Of a DNA stretch of 64,000 nt, positions 23,271 to 34,440 are shown one piece after another. Positions within the stretch are counted from its first letter, which is position 1, and each line of letters starts with the position of its first letter. The DNA comes from Tragulus kanchil (lineage: Eukaryota > Chordata > Mammalia > Artiodactyla > Tragulidae). The notes beneath the pieces are model-generated. The model searched no databases and had not been told where the DNA came from. It worked only from the letters and a program-made list of their open reading frames with translations. The stretch covers positions 93,717,001 to 93,781,000 of the forward strand of contig JAIOJX010000005.1 in assembly GCA_022376925.1 (NCBI GenBank), in the 5' to 3' direction. The position numbers and the translations under genes were made by a program.

Positions 23271-24600
23271 ATTAATTAATAAAAAAATAAAATAAATACA
23301 TTTTCAAAAATAAATAATAAAGTGAAGAAAACCATAAAACATTAAAAATATCACTGGAGAAACAAAGAAGTTTTTTGAACAAATGGGAGTAGATTGAATA
23401 AACAATAACATAAAAGGGGAATTCTAACTTACTTCATAAATTTGATGTGAATCCAGTGAAAATATCAATAGACTTTTTTAAACTAGACAAACTGGTCCTT
23501 AAGTATGCATTGGAAATTTCAAAAATAAGATAAAAAATAAAGACTGTCCAATAAAGCTCTGAGGAAGAAAAGTAATGATGGAGTAACAGTCCCCAGTCCC
23601 CCAGTTACTAAAATTTTCTAAAGCCTCAGTGACTAAAACAATATGGTACTGATTTCATGAATAGTCAGATCGATCAATGGAATAGATTTTAAAATCTAAT
23701 GATGGATTCAGAAAGGAGTAAATTAGCATGCAATATAGGGTAAAATCTCAAACAATGGAGGAAGATGGATTTTTTGGTAAATAATTTGGTAGCAATTTGG
23801 TACCCATTTTGATATAAAATTAGTATATCTGTACCTGATCCATTAAATCAGAAAAAATCCAAACAGATCAAAGATTACAATATTAAACACTGAACAAAAA
23901 AGTCTTAAAAGAAAGTATTTTTTAAGATTGTTTTTAAAATTTTGAAGGAGGGAAAGCCTTTCTGACCATGACTCAAAATCCAAAGTCCATGAAGAAAAGA
24001 CTGATAAATGTGTCTTGAAGAGAATTTTCAAAAATACTCTAAGCAGTATCAAAAGATAAATGGTAATCTGGGTAAAACATTGTATCTCATATCAGACCAG
24101 AGAGCTAATAATTCTAATAAACAAAGAGTTCTACGAATTTTCATGAATAAAACCAATAATTCCACTTATAAATGTGTAAAGGTGAGTAGTAAAATATTCT
24201 TTTAAAAAACACAAAAAACTCTGGAAATATGCTTAACGTCGTATCGAGAGAAATGCAAATTATAACTACACTAAAAACTATGTTCACCTATCAGACTGAC
24301 AAAATATTTTTAAAATTTGAGATATTCTGTCTGAGGTTGGAGCTCTTCTGCATTGTTGGTTGGAGTATAAACTGGTCCACTCTTATAGAGAGCAATTTAA
24401 TTATCAGAAATGACAAAATCAAATGCCTTGGACTTAGCATTTTCAATTTGGGGCTTGGGGGCATCCTATAGACATCCTTTCACACATGTGAAGTGGTGTA
24501 GGCTATTCACTGCAGCACTGGTTTTTCATAGTAAACACTGTTTGGAAACTATTGAAATACCTATCAACTTGGGCCTTATAGCATGCTAGAGAGAGCTGAG

Positions 24601-24684
24601 GAGAAGGTTAGGGGACTGAAAGAAAAGGCTGAGGACATTTCAACAGACAGAGAAGAATAAAGCCTTTAAAACTATAAAAGCAAG
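24601..24684. other. Short unassigned spacer
   Basis: No recognised element or gene. Confidence 0.3.
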
Positions 24685-24815
24685 ACTTCCCCTGTGGTCC
24701 AGTGGCTAAGACTCCATGTCCCCAATGCATGGGGCTCAGGTTCAATCCTTGGTTGTGGAACTAGAACCCACAAACTACAACTAAGGCCTGGCACAGCCAA
24801 ATAAATAAGCTTTAT
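24685..24815 (+). mobile_element. CHR SINE, short type
   Basis: 'gacttcccctgtggtccagt', 'ccaatgcatggggctcaggt' and 'ggcacagccaaataaataag' identify a short CHR copy. Confidence 0.82.
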
Positions 24816-25084
24816 ATATATAAGCAAGGTAAACAATACAGAGGGATAGATATGGAAATGCTAACATCCAGAGGGGAAAATGGTAATGGAATCCCACCCT
24901 CCCTCAAAAAAAAAAAGAGGAAGAAAGAGAGATCTGAATGGAGGTAAAGACAAATTTCTTTGAAATAAAGACTCCAGATTGAAGGGACTCATAAAGTGTC
25001 AAACAGAAAAACACACCCACTCTCATTAAAATGAAACTTAAGAAATAAGACACAAGAAAATTCTGAAGGCTTCCAGAGAACACT

Positions 25085-25487
25085 TACATAGAAGAAGGCT
25101 GAGTGCTGAAGAACTGATGCTTTTGAGTTGTGGTACTGGAAATAACTCTTGAGAGTCCCTTGGACTGTAAGATCAAACCAGTCAATCCTAAAGGAAATCA
25201 ACCCTGAATATTCACTGGAAGAACTGGTGCTGAAGCTGAAGCTCCAATACTTTGGTCACCAGATACAAAGAGCTGACTTACTGGAAAAGACCTGATATTG
25301 GGAAAGATTGAAGGCAAAAGGAGACGGGGGCGACAGAGAACGAGATGGTTAGATAGCCTATCACCTACTCCATGGATGTGAGTTTGAACAAACTCCTGGA
25401 GATGGTGAGAGACAGGAAGGCCTGGTGTGCTGTAGTCCATGGGGTCACAAAGAGTTGGACATGACTTAGTGACTAAGCAACAACAAG
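25085..25487 (+). mobile_element. BovB 3' end
   Basis: The plus strand carries the BovB 3' body: 'ttggactgtaagatcaaacc', 'agctccaatactttggtcac', 'gaaggcaaaaggagac', then the Bov-A-like terminus 'ggggtcacaaagagttggac' and a short CAA tail. It is 5'-truncated and non-coding. Confidence 0.85.
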
Positions 25488-25931
25488 AATCATATTGGCA
25501 TCAAACTTTTCAAAAGCAATATTGGAAGCAACAGAGCAATTGAAAAATATTTTAAAGTATTGAAGAAAAGAAATTTGAAACTGGAATTTTAATCTCCAGC
25601 CAATTTTTTCATGAAAAAACCAAAGGGTATGTTAAAAGTATGCTGAAACACATATAGAACCTCAGGTTTTCACTCAAAGATTCACAAAAACCCACAATGA
25701 GAATTGTTGCTTAGTTGCTAGGTCATACCAGTCCACGACCTGTTTGGAACCGGACCACACAGCAGGAGGTGAGCAGAAGCCCAGCAAGGGAACCTTCATC
25801 TGCTGCTCTCCATCAGCTGCACCGCCTGAACCATCCTCCACCCTCTCCAGTCCAATGAAAAAGAAAAAGAAAAGAAAAGGTACAAACAGCCATTCCAAGA
25901 AAATATAAACAAACAAAAGCTTCTGGAATAA
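25488..25931. other. Unassigned DNA, probably old L1 and other relics
   Basis: The first part is A-rich and L1-like. Around 25700-25860 'ccaggtcatacc'-type sequence with 'cagcaggaggtgagcag' may be another old repeat that I cannot name. No gene is seen. Confidence 0.3.
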
Positions 25932-25967
25932 CTGTAATACTTATATCTATAGTAAAATAACTCTTGG

Positions 25968-26095
25968 GAATTCCCTGGTGGTCCGGTGATTAAGATTCCA
26001 CACCTCCAATCAGGGGACAGGGGTTCAATCTCCGGTCAAGGAACTAGACCCCATGTGCCACACAGCGTGACCAAAAGATTTAAAAAATAAAACGA
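25968..26095 (+). mobile_element. CHR SINE, short type
   Basis: 'gggaattccctggtggtccg', 'gtgattaagattccacacct' and 'caaggaactagaccccatg' identify the SINE; it ends in an A-rich tail. Confidence 0.85.
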
Positions 26096-26918
26096 AAATG
26101 AAAAAAATTCTTTAGACCTACTTAGATGTAGATTTTTATCATATATCACCCTTGTTCATACATAAAAAAGAAAATTAAAACTTTTTCACATCAGAGTATA
26201 ACTCTTCTGAATTTACTTTTTCACTTGGTCACTCGTGCTTTTAAGTGCACTAAAATGTCCTCTGGGTTAATAATAGATTTTGTGATGAAACGTTGCTTAA
26301 GACCGCCCCACTCTCCTCTTTGGCACTATTCTCTCATTTCTTCCAAGACACTGACATCAATCTGCAAGTTGATGAGTGCTTTTACAATGTTACCAGAACT
26401 TGCCAGTGGAAGGTTTTCAGATAAGAAACAGCAATCATTTACTTCCCTTCTTCAAGTTGATCTTAAATGGTTTGTTGTTGGAATCATCAAGGGGTCATAC
26501 TCTGGTCATGCCTCATGGACATAAAAACCAACTCAATTAGCTTTTCAGTGAGTTTATTCTTTAGCGAATAAGAAGCATCAAAATAGGGTGCTTGGTTAGT
26601 TGCTTAGGTTTCCTAGACACCTATTTCAGATTCTTTAAGTTAGTCATGAGTTTACCTCATGTCCTATTTTTCTTCTTAGTGCAAGCACAGTAACATATTT
26701 GGAGAAATATCTCAGTTTTAGTTACTGCTCTGTGCTTTAAAATTAAATATGGTGGCAACTTTTGATTTGGGTAGTTATTCATAGCAACACAGTGATGCAC
26801 TAGTTTTATAACCTGTGCTCATAATAAGGCAACGTTAGTAGTGGCTCCATAAAAGCATCAGGGTTTTACTAGTATTTCTTAGTTGATGTAATTCGTAGCT
26901 TTCCCAACTGAAACATGT
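26096..26918. other. Unassigned DNA
   Basis: No recognised repeat family. The 99-codon plus-strand frame at 26225-26524 has no recognisable domain, lacks any exon-like context and recurs unchanged at 27292-27591 because of D8. I regard it as chance or as an old relic. Confidence 0.35.
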
Positions 26919-27003
26919 TGTTGTTCAGTCTCTAAATTTTAGTGCTATGGACTCTAATCCACCAGACTCTTCTATCCACGGGATCCTCCAGGCAAGAATA
27001 CTG
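26919..27003 (-). mobile_element. Damaged partial Bov-tA at D8 junction
   Basis: This is the beginning of the SINE at 27985 with about 16 bases missing, cut off where D8 restarts. It is a junction product, not an independent SINE. Confidence 0.75.
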
Positions 27004-27030
27004 TAACATATCTATAGTAAAATAACCTCT

Positions 27031-27160
27031 TGGGGAATTCCCTGGTGGTCCGGTGATTAAGATTCCACACCTCCAATCAGGGGACAGGGGTTCAATCTCC
27101 GGTCAAGGAACTAGACCCCATGTGCCACACAGCGTGACCAAAAGATTTAAAAAATAAAAC
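27031..27160 (+). mobile_element. CHR SINE, D8 copy
   Basis: Duplicate of the CHR SINE at 25968-26095. Confidence 0.85.
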
Positions 27161-27984
27161 GAAAATGAAAAAAATTCTTTAGACCTACTTAGATGTAGAT
27201 TTTTATCATATATCACCCTTGTTCATACATAAAAAAGAAAATTAAAACTTTTTCACATCAGAGTATAACTCTTCTGAATTTACTTTTTCACTTGGTCACT
27301 CGTGCTTTTAAGTGCACTAAAATGTCCTCTGGGTTAATAATAGATTTTGTGATGAAACGTTGCTTAAGACCGCCCCACTCTCCTCTTTGGCACTATTCTC
27401 TCATTTCTTCCAAGACACTGACATCAATCTGCAAGTTGATGAGTGCTTTTACAATGTTACCAGAACTTGCCAGTGGAAGGTTTTCAGATAAGAAACAGCA
27501 ATCATTTACTTCCCTTCTTCAAGTTGATCTTAAATGGTTTGTTGTTGGAATCATCAAGGGGTCATACTCTGGTCATGCCTCATGGACATAAAAACCAACT
27601 CAATTAGCTTTTCAGTGAGTTTATTCTTTAGCGAATAAGAAGCATCAAAATAGGGTGCTTGGTTAGTTGCTTAGGTTTCCTAGACACCTATTTCAGATTC
27701 TTTAAGTTAGTCATGAGTTTACCTCATGTCCTATTTTTCTTCTTAGTGCAAGCACAGTAACATATTTGGAGAAATATCTCAGTTTTAGTTACTGCTCTGT
27801 GCTTTAAAATTAAATATGGTGGCAACTTTTGATTTGGGTAGTTATTCATAGCAACACAGTGATGCACTAGTTTTTATAACCTGTGCTCATAATAAGGCAA
27901 CGTTAGTAGTGGCTCCATAAAAGCATCAGGGTTTTACTAGTATTTCTTAGTTGATGTAATTCGTAGCTTTCCCAACTGAAACAT

Positions 27985-28204
27985 GTTGTTGTTCAGTCTC
28001 TAAATCACGTCCAACTCTTTTGCAGTGCTATGGACTCTAATCCACCAGACTCTTCTATCCACGGGATCCTCCAGGCAAGAATACTGGAGTGGACTGCCAT
28101 GCCCTCCTCTAGAGGATCTTCTTGGCTCAGGGATCAAACCTGCATGTTTTACATCTCCTTCATTGGCAGGCAGGTTCTTTATCACTAGTGCCACCTGGGA
28201 AGCC
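27985..28204 (-). mobile_element. Bov-tA class SINE
   Basis: Reversed Bov-tA: 'ttgttgttcagtctctaaat', 'ccacgggatcctccaggcaa', 'gtgccacctgggaagccc'. Its D9 copy is at 29081-29300. Confidence 0.88.
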
Positions 28205-28799
28205 CCTGAAAGATGTGTTACTGGAAGTTAAACAGCTTTGGATCAAGCCAGCAGGAAGTTTCTGACAAAATTAATAGTTGACACCCTGACTAAAGTCCTA
28301 AATGACATATCAACAGGCCATACCTGCCATTTGTTTTTAATTTTCTTCATCCAGTCCAAGAAATATGACAAAGTATCTTCCCTCTGATTGGAGCACTTGG
28401 TGTGACTGGCAGCCCTTTTGGATGAATCTTAGTAGCAAAAGCAGCATACCTCTATCGACTTGTATCTTCAATTCCTGGGTTCCACAAAGCATTTGATTAT
28501 TGCTTTGCATAATAATTTAGAATTTCAGTCATTTTTCCAATGGCAAATATTTGTTTTTTTAAATATTGAGTATATTACCTCTCTATTTCCATGTCTTTCT
28601 GCATCTATTATAACTTCATATTATTTCAGTCACAAATTATAGCCATTAAACTTAACACACTATCGTACCAACAATGCACATAATTCAGCTGAAGTTTTGG
28701 CAAAAAGAACAGCTATCATTATGTGCACATAAATACAAGCAATGACAACTAGGTCACATCTGCCATCTCTGTGACAGCAAGTGTAAGAAGCAACTCAAT
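28205..28799. other. Unassigned AT-rich DNA
   Basis: No recognised repeat or gene. It recurs at 29301-29896 through D9. Confidence 0.35.
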
Positions 28800-29080
28800 T
28801 AGTTACTGCTCTTGTGCTTTTAAAGATTTAGAATATGGTTTTGGCAAGCACAGTAGCATATTTGGAGAAATATCTCAGTTTTAGTTACTGCTCTGTGCTT
28901 TAAAATTAAATATGGTGGCAACTTTTGATTTGGGTAGTTATTCATAGCAACACAGTGATGCACTATTTTTTATAACCTGTGCTCATAATAAGGCAACGTT
29001 AGTAGTGGCTCCATAAAAGCATCAGGGTTTTACTAGTATTTCTTAGTTGATGTAATTCGTAGCTTTCCCAACTGAAACAT

Positions 29081-29300
29081 GTTGTTGTTCAGTCTCTAAA
29101 TCACGTCCAACTCTTTTGCAGTGCTATGGACTCTAATCCACCAGACTCTTCTATCCACGGGATCCTCCAGGCAAGAATACTGGAGTGGACTGCCATGCCC
29201 TCCTCTAGAGGATCTTCTTGGCTCAGGGATCAAACCTGCATGTTTTACATCTCCTTCATTGGCAGGCAGGTTCTTTATCACTAGTGCCACCTGGGAAGCC
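29081..29300 (-). mobile_element. Bov-tA SINE, D9 copy
   Basis: Duplicate of the SINE at 27985-28204; no independent insertion. Confidence 0.88.
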
Positions 29301-29896
29301 CCTGAAAGATGTGTTACTGGAAGTTAAACAGCTTTGGATCAAGCCAGCAGGAAGTTTCTGACAAAATTAATAGTTGACACCCTGACTAAAGTCCTAAATG
29401 ACATATCAACAGGCCATACCTGCCATTTGTTTTTAATTTTCTTCATCCAGTCCAAGAAATATGACAAAGTATCTTCCCTCTGATTGGAGCACTTGGTGTG
29501 ACTGGCAGCCCTTTTGGATGAATCTTAGTAGCAAAAGCAGCATACCTCTATCGACTTGTATCTTCAATTCCTGGGTTCCACAAAGCATTTGATTATTGCT
29601 TTGCATAATAATTTAGAATTTCAGTCATTTTTCCAATGGCAAATATTTGTTTTTTTAAATATTGAGTATATTACCTCTCTATTTCCATGTCTTTCTGCAT
29701 CTATTATAACTTCATATTATTTCAGTCACAAATTATAGCCATTAAACTTAACACACTATCGTACCAACAATGCACATAATTCAGCTGAAGTTTTGGCAAA
29801 AAGAACAGCTATCATTATGTGCACATAAATACAAGCAATGACAACTAGGTCACATCTGCCATCTCTGTGACAGCAAGTGTAAGAAGCAACTCAATT

Positions 29897-31480
29897 TAGA
29901 GATGTTAAAATACGGAAAGATGCTTGACTTAGCAACAATGAAATATGGTATCTCACAAAATAGAATTTAGGACAAAATGTGATGCAAAATTAAGAATACT
30001 GTGAACTCCTTAAAGGAAAAATAAAATATACATATCGCACTCATGAAAAGAAGTGTCACTACCATTATAGGATCAAAATGTATAAAGCCACAGTGGACAA
30101 ACTTGCAGCTATACGTAGATGAACCAGTATTTTAACTTGCCATTTCAGAAACTGATGGATCAAGCAGACAAAGAAGCACACATATCAAGATCTGAACACT
30201 ATAACAAACAGATATGTGGAGAACTCTAAGCCCAACAGATACTGGTACACATTGAGTTACAGCACAAATGGAACATGCACAAAACTTGACCATGCACTAG
30301 GAAACCCAAATGAACTTCACACAGAACATGTGTCCTAAGCATAATACAAGACAATTAAAAACAGGAGAAGAGAGATGTTTTTTTGTTGTTTTTTTTTTAA
30401 TCTCACAATTTTTGGAAATAAATATAGCCCTTGAGTTAAAAAAACAACTAGAGGAAAACTTAAAACGAAAAAATAAAAAAACACAATTAGAAAAAATAAA
30501 ACCTCATGTTCAGAGGAAAAAGTACAGACTTAAATGCATTTTTGAGTAAGATTAAGAACAACGAAGCTAAGTAGTCAATTTAAAAAGTTGGAAAAACAGC
30601 AAAGTCAAAGAAAGAAACAAAACAGGAAGTAATGATAACTATCAGGGCAGAGATCAAGTAAATAAAACAATGGAGAAGATGCAAAGTGAAATAAGTCATT
30701 GTAAAAATAAGATAGTCATGCATCTCACAATACTCCTCAAAGGAAAAAAAAAAAAAAAAGTATAAATACAAAAGAGAGTATCAGAGAAAGTAAAGGACAA
30801 AAAAAGGGCAATAACTGCAAACACAGGGGATATTTTTAAAAAATAATAGAGGAGCATATATTATACGTGAAGAAAACTGAATAGAGCAGTATACAAGTGA
30901 AAAAATTATTTTAAAAATAATAGAGGGGTATATATTATAAATGAATAAAATCTTGTAAAAATATAGAAAGCCAAAAGTGCATAAGAAGAATGTGAATAGA
31001 TAAACCAGGAAAAATTAACAAAATTAAACCGATAGTCAAAGTTCTCCTTTCTACCCTAATCCCCTCTTCAAAAAAACCCAATAAGCAAAATTCTGGCCAA
31101 AATGGCTAAATCCAAGGCTGAGGCAGGAAAAGTACACTGTGGCAGATTTTCTCGTGTCAGAAAGAAAGTGCTTATAAAGTCTTTAGGCATGATGGACACA
31201 ATTTCCAGAGTGAAGAGGCTCCCACTGGCAAAGCCTGAAATAATCTGAGCAAAGAAATGAAAAACAACAGTAATAGATTATAAGACAGCTAATAAAAATA
31301 GAACACAAAGTATCACACTATTATCAAAAGTTGTAAGATGAATGAATGAGTTCCATTACAAGGAATGATCTAGAATTAGAAACTGCCATTTTGTAGCCAC
31401 CACTGTAAGAACTGATTTAGGCAAATAAAATAAAAGAAAAGGATGCTAACCCATTAGATAGAAGTTAATTGATAAATACA
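29897..31480 (+). mobile_element. Decayed L1, ORF2 5' half
   Basis: The A-rich plus strand follows L1 ORF2 order in places: 'atggaacatgcacaaaac' with 'ttgaccatgcactagg' near 30270, then long A-rich stretches typical of the endonuclease-to-RT linker. No frame survives. The subfamily is not resolved. Confidence 0.45.
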
Positions 31481-31589
31481 GTATTTATACAGATTACTTA
31501 TTAGTTTTAACTAATTGGACCACATGGTTGATTTCAAGCCTCCAACACAAGGTCTCTGAGTCCAAAGGGAAAAGATGGGCACAGTCAGC

Positions 31590-32290
31590 TCTTATGAGCC
31601 TGGTCTGAGTGGCTCCATCACAAAAGTCAGTAAGAAAAGAAAATTCAGTGGGCAAATGCGCAAAAGGCTTGAGATTTTTATGAAGCCACAAAAGAGAAAA
31701 CCTGAATGGATAATAAAATATGAAAAGATGTTCCACCATTTTACTGATAAGGAAATACAAACCAAAACCACAATTGGATACTATATTACATCCAGATTGA
31801 CAAGTGTTTAAAAGTTTGGCAATACAGTGTTGGTAATGTTGAACAACAGGAACTTGATCAATGGGAATTCTAACTCACTGCTAGTGAAACAGATTGGCAT
31901 TTCCTAGAAGAGGTGAAATATACAGACCTTGCAACCCAGGACTTTCTCTCCTATAAATATATACACAAATATAAATATACATATTTCATCCAAAATACAC
32001 ATACACATGCTAGAGAAAGTCTTACCTATGCATTCCACACGGTTCCTGGGAGCACTGTGACCAACAGGGAAAAAGTGAAAACAACCCATGTGACTACTAG
32101 CACAGAAAAAATAAATAAATTGTAGTATGTACATATGGTGGAATAAAATTTCATAATAGTAAAAATGAATTATAGATAGCAACATGCATTAACATGGGTA
32201 AACTCCAGAAACTTCATGGAAAGTGAGCATCACAGAAGAGCATAAAATTGCAACAATACAAAACTCGTTATAAATACTAATAAAAAAGAG
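31590..32290 (+). mobile_element. Old L1 3' UTR remnant
   Basis: Order of an old L1 3' end: 'tactgataaggaaatacaaa', 'agtttggcaatacagtgtt', 'aactcactgctagtg', 'gtagtatgtacatatggtgg' and 'taaactccagaaacttcat'. Duplication D10 begins within it at 32186. Confidence 0.5.
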
Positions 32291-34440
32291 CAAGGATGTT
32301 TATTACCCAAGTCAGAAGAGTGGTTGTTTCTGGCAAGGGAGCAAGAAAGGAAGGGGAGGGTATATTCCAAACGACTAGAAATATCCTATTCTTAAATTGG
32401 GTGCAAGTACACAGATGTTCACTGTATTATTATTATGTAAATAGTGCAATTGAATTACATAAGGCTCTTCTCTACATATATTCATGTTTTGTTTCATCAA
32501 AAGGTTAATATGTGAGGGCACTCACAGGACAGCATGAGCAGTGGGACACATGTGGAGAGGCTAGGATGCAGGAGTGGAGGAGCATCTGTCTCAAGCCAGA
32601 GGTAGGAGGATGCATGGGACAAGGCTTCCAAATTGCAAACCAAGAAGTGAATGATAGGAGTTAGCCAGGCCAGCAGTGGGAGAGTCTCCCAGGCAGGAAA
32701 AAAACATCATGTGCAAAGGCCCAGAGGTCACCTAGCTGATAGGTAGAACTCCAGTCTGTTTGGCCTCTCTCTCTTTAACTCCTCATTGCCTGACCTAAAA
32801 CAAACGCACATATGTACACACGTGCGTAAGAGCTTATATATATAAACAGGCTAACTCACAGAGGTCAGTAAGAAAGAAGCAAGAATTTAACCTGCCAATC
32901 TTCCTTCTTCCTACCTCATCTCCTTTCTTCCTACAACACACACAACAGACACAAGGTATGCATATGCCTTTCCTCTAGTTGTACCTTTTTATTCCACTTG
33001 TGACTTTCACATTCCATCATTACAACAATCTGCCTAATCCAGCTGCCATTCTCTCTGTCTGGTTTTCAAAGCTGGATCCTTTGTTCACATATCAACTGGG
33101 CTCTAGTATTGTTCTGCTCACCCTTCCATCGGCTGGGGGTAGGGGGGCTTCTCTTTTCAGAGCAGTGTGAACATCTCGTTTGTGAGTTCTGTGTCTTTAC
33201 TCCTGACAACACAGCTCAGAGTGAACCAGGCCACTCGGCCCACAACAGGGAGCCAGATGGGGTCTTGCCCTGTGTCCCTGTGAAAGAGTAACCAAAGGAG
33301 AGCCAGATGAGGGTCTTGCCCCTGGGGGGGGGGTGCATTAACATGGGTAAACTCCAGAAACTTCATAAAATCACAGAAGAGCTTTGCAACAATACAAAAC
33401 TCGTTATAAATACTAATAAAAAAGAGCAAGGATGTTTATTACCCAAGTCAGAAGAGTGGTTGTTTCTGGCAAGGGAGCAAGAAAGGAAGGGGAGGGTATA
33501 TTCCAAACGACTAGAAATATCCTATTCTTAAATTGGGTGCAAGTACACAGATGTTCACTGTATTATTATTATGTAAATAGTGCAATTGAATTACATAAGG
33601 CTCTTCTCTACATATATTCATGTTTTGTTTCATCAAAAGGTTAATATGTGAGGGCACTCACAGGACAGCATGAGCAGTGGGACACATGTGGAGAGGCTAG
33701 GATGCAGGAGTGGAGGAGCATCTGTCTCAAGCCAGAGGTAGGAGGATGCATGGGACAAGGCTTCCAAATTGCAAACCAAGAAGTGAATGATAGGAGTTAG
33801 CCAGGCCAGCAGTGGGAGAGTCTCCCAGGCAGGAAAAAAACATCATGTGCAAAGGCCCAGAGGTCACCTAGCTGATAGGTAGAACTCCAGTCTGTTTGGC
33901 CTCTCTCTCTTTAACTCCTCATTGCCTGACCTAAAACAAACGCACATATGTACACACGTGCGTAAGAGCTTACATATATATAAACAGGCTAACTCACAGA
34001 GGTCAGTAAGAAAGAAGCAAGAATTTAACCTGCCAATCTTCCTTCTTCCTACCTCATCTCCTTTCTTCCTACAACACACACAACAGACACAAGGTATGCA
34101 TATGCCTTTCCTCTAGTTGTACCTTTTTATTCCACTTGTGACTTTCACATTCCATCATTACAACAATCTGCCTAATCCAGCTGCCATTCTCTCTGTCTGG
34201 TTTTCAAAGCTGGATCCTTTGTTCACATATCAACTGGGCTCTAGTATTGTTCTGCTCACCCTTCCATCGGCTGGGGGTAGGGGGGCTTCTCTTTTCAGAG
34301 CAGTGTGAACATCTCGTTTGTGAGTTCTGTGTCTTTACTCCTGACAACACAGCTCAGAGTGAACCAGGCCACTCGGCCCACAACAGGGAGCCAGATGGGG
34401 TCTTGCCCTGTGTCCCTGTGAAAGAGGTAACCAGAGGAGA
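32186..34440. repeat. Direct duplication D10 with filler
   Basis: Positions 32186-33301 recur at 33335-34440. The offset is 1149 at the start and 1136 after about 13 bases are lost in the first 60 bases of copy 2. The filler 33302-33334 is a noisy repeat of 33251-33272 ('gccagatgagggtcttgccc') followed by an extended G-run. Confidence 0.92.

Larger units (their letters stand above)
22560..24600 (+). mobile_element. Decayed L1 ORF2 end and 3' UTR
   Basis: The pieces 22560-22657 and 23271-24600 read in order as an old L1: an ORF2-end block, 'gaatagtcagatcgatcaat', 'aaagcctttctgaccatga', then a 3' UTR with 'gagaaatgcaaattataact' and 'tgcattgttggttggagta'. Two nested SINEs separate the pieces. 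All frames are broken. Confidence 0.6.
25932..28086. repeat. Direct duplication D8, unit about 1.07 kb
   Basis: Positions 25932-27003 recur at 27001-28086, offset 1065-1067, with a shared 'ctgtaa' at the join. The last 80 bases of copy 1 have lost about 16 bases from a Bov-tA that is complete in copy 2. D8 overlaps D9. Confidence 0.9.
27748..29896. repeat. Direct duplication D9 with 44-base filler
   Basis: Positions 27748-28799 recur at 28844-29896, offset 1096. The filler 28800-28843 ('agttactgctcttgtgcttt' and on) is an insertion-laden copy of 27788-27826, about 40 bases into the unit. Because D8 overlaps D9, sequence near 26682 is present three times (26682, 27748, 28844). Confidence 0.92.

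Noticed and set aside
26225..26524. A small conserved gene, because the same 99-codon frame occurs twice
   Set aside because: The second copy at 27292-27591 is produced by duplication D8, so repetition is not evidence of conservation.
32979..34308. A paired gene family (identical 63-codon frames)
   Set aside because: Identical frames 1138 bases apart come from D10; neither has recognisable features.
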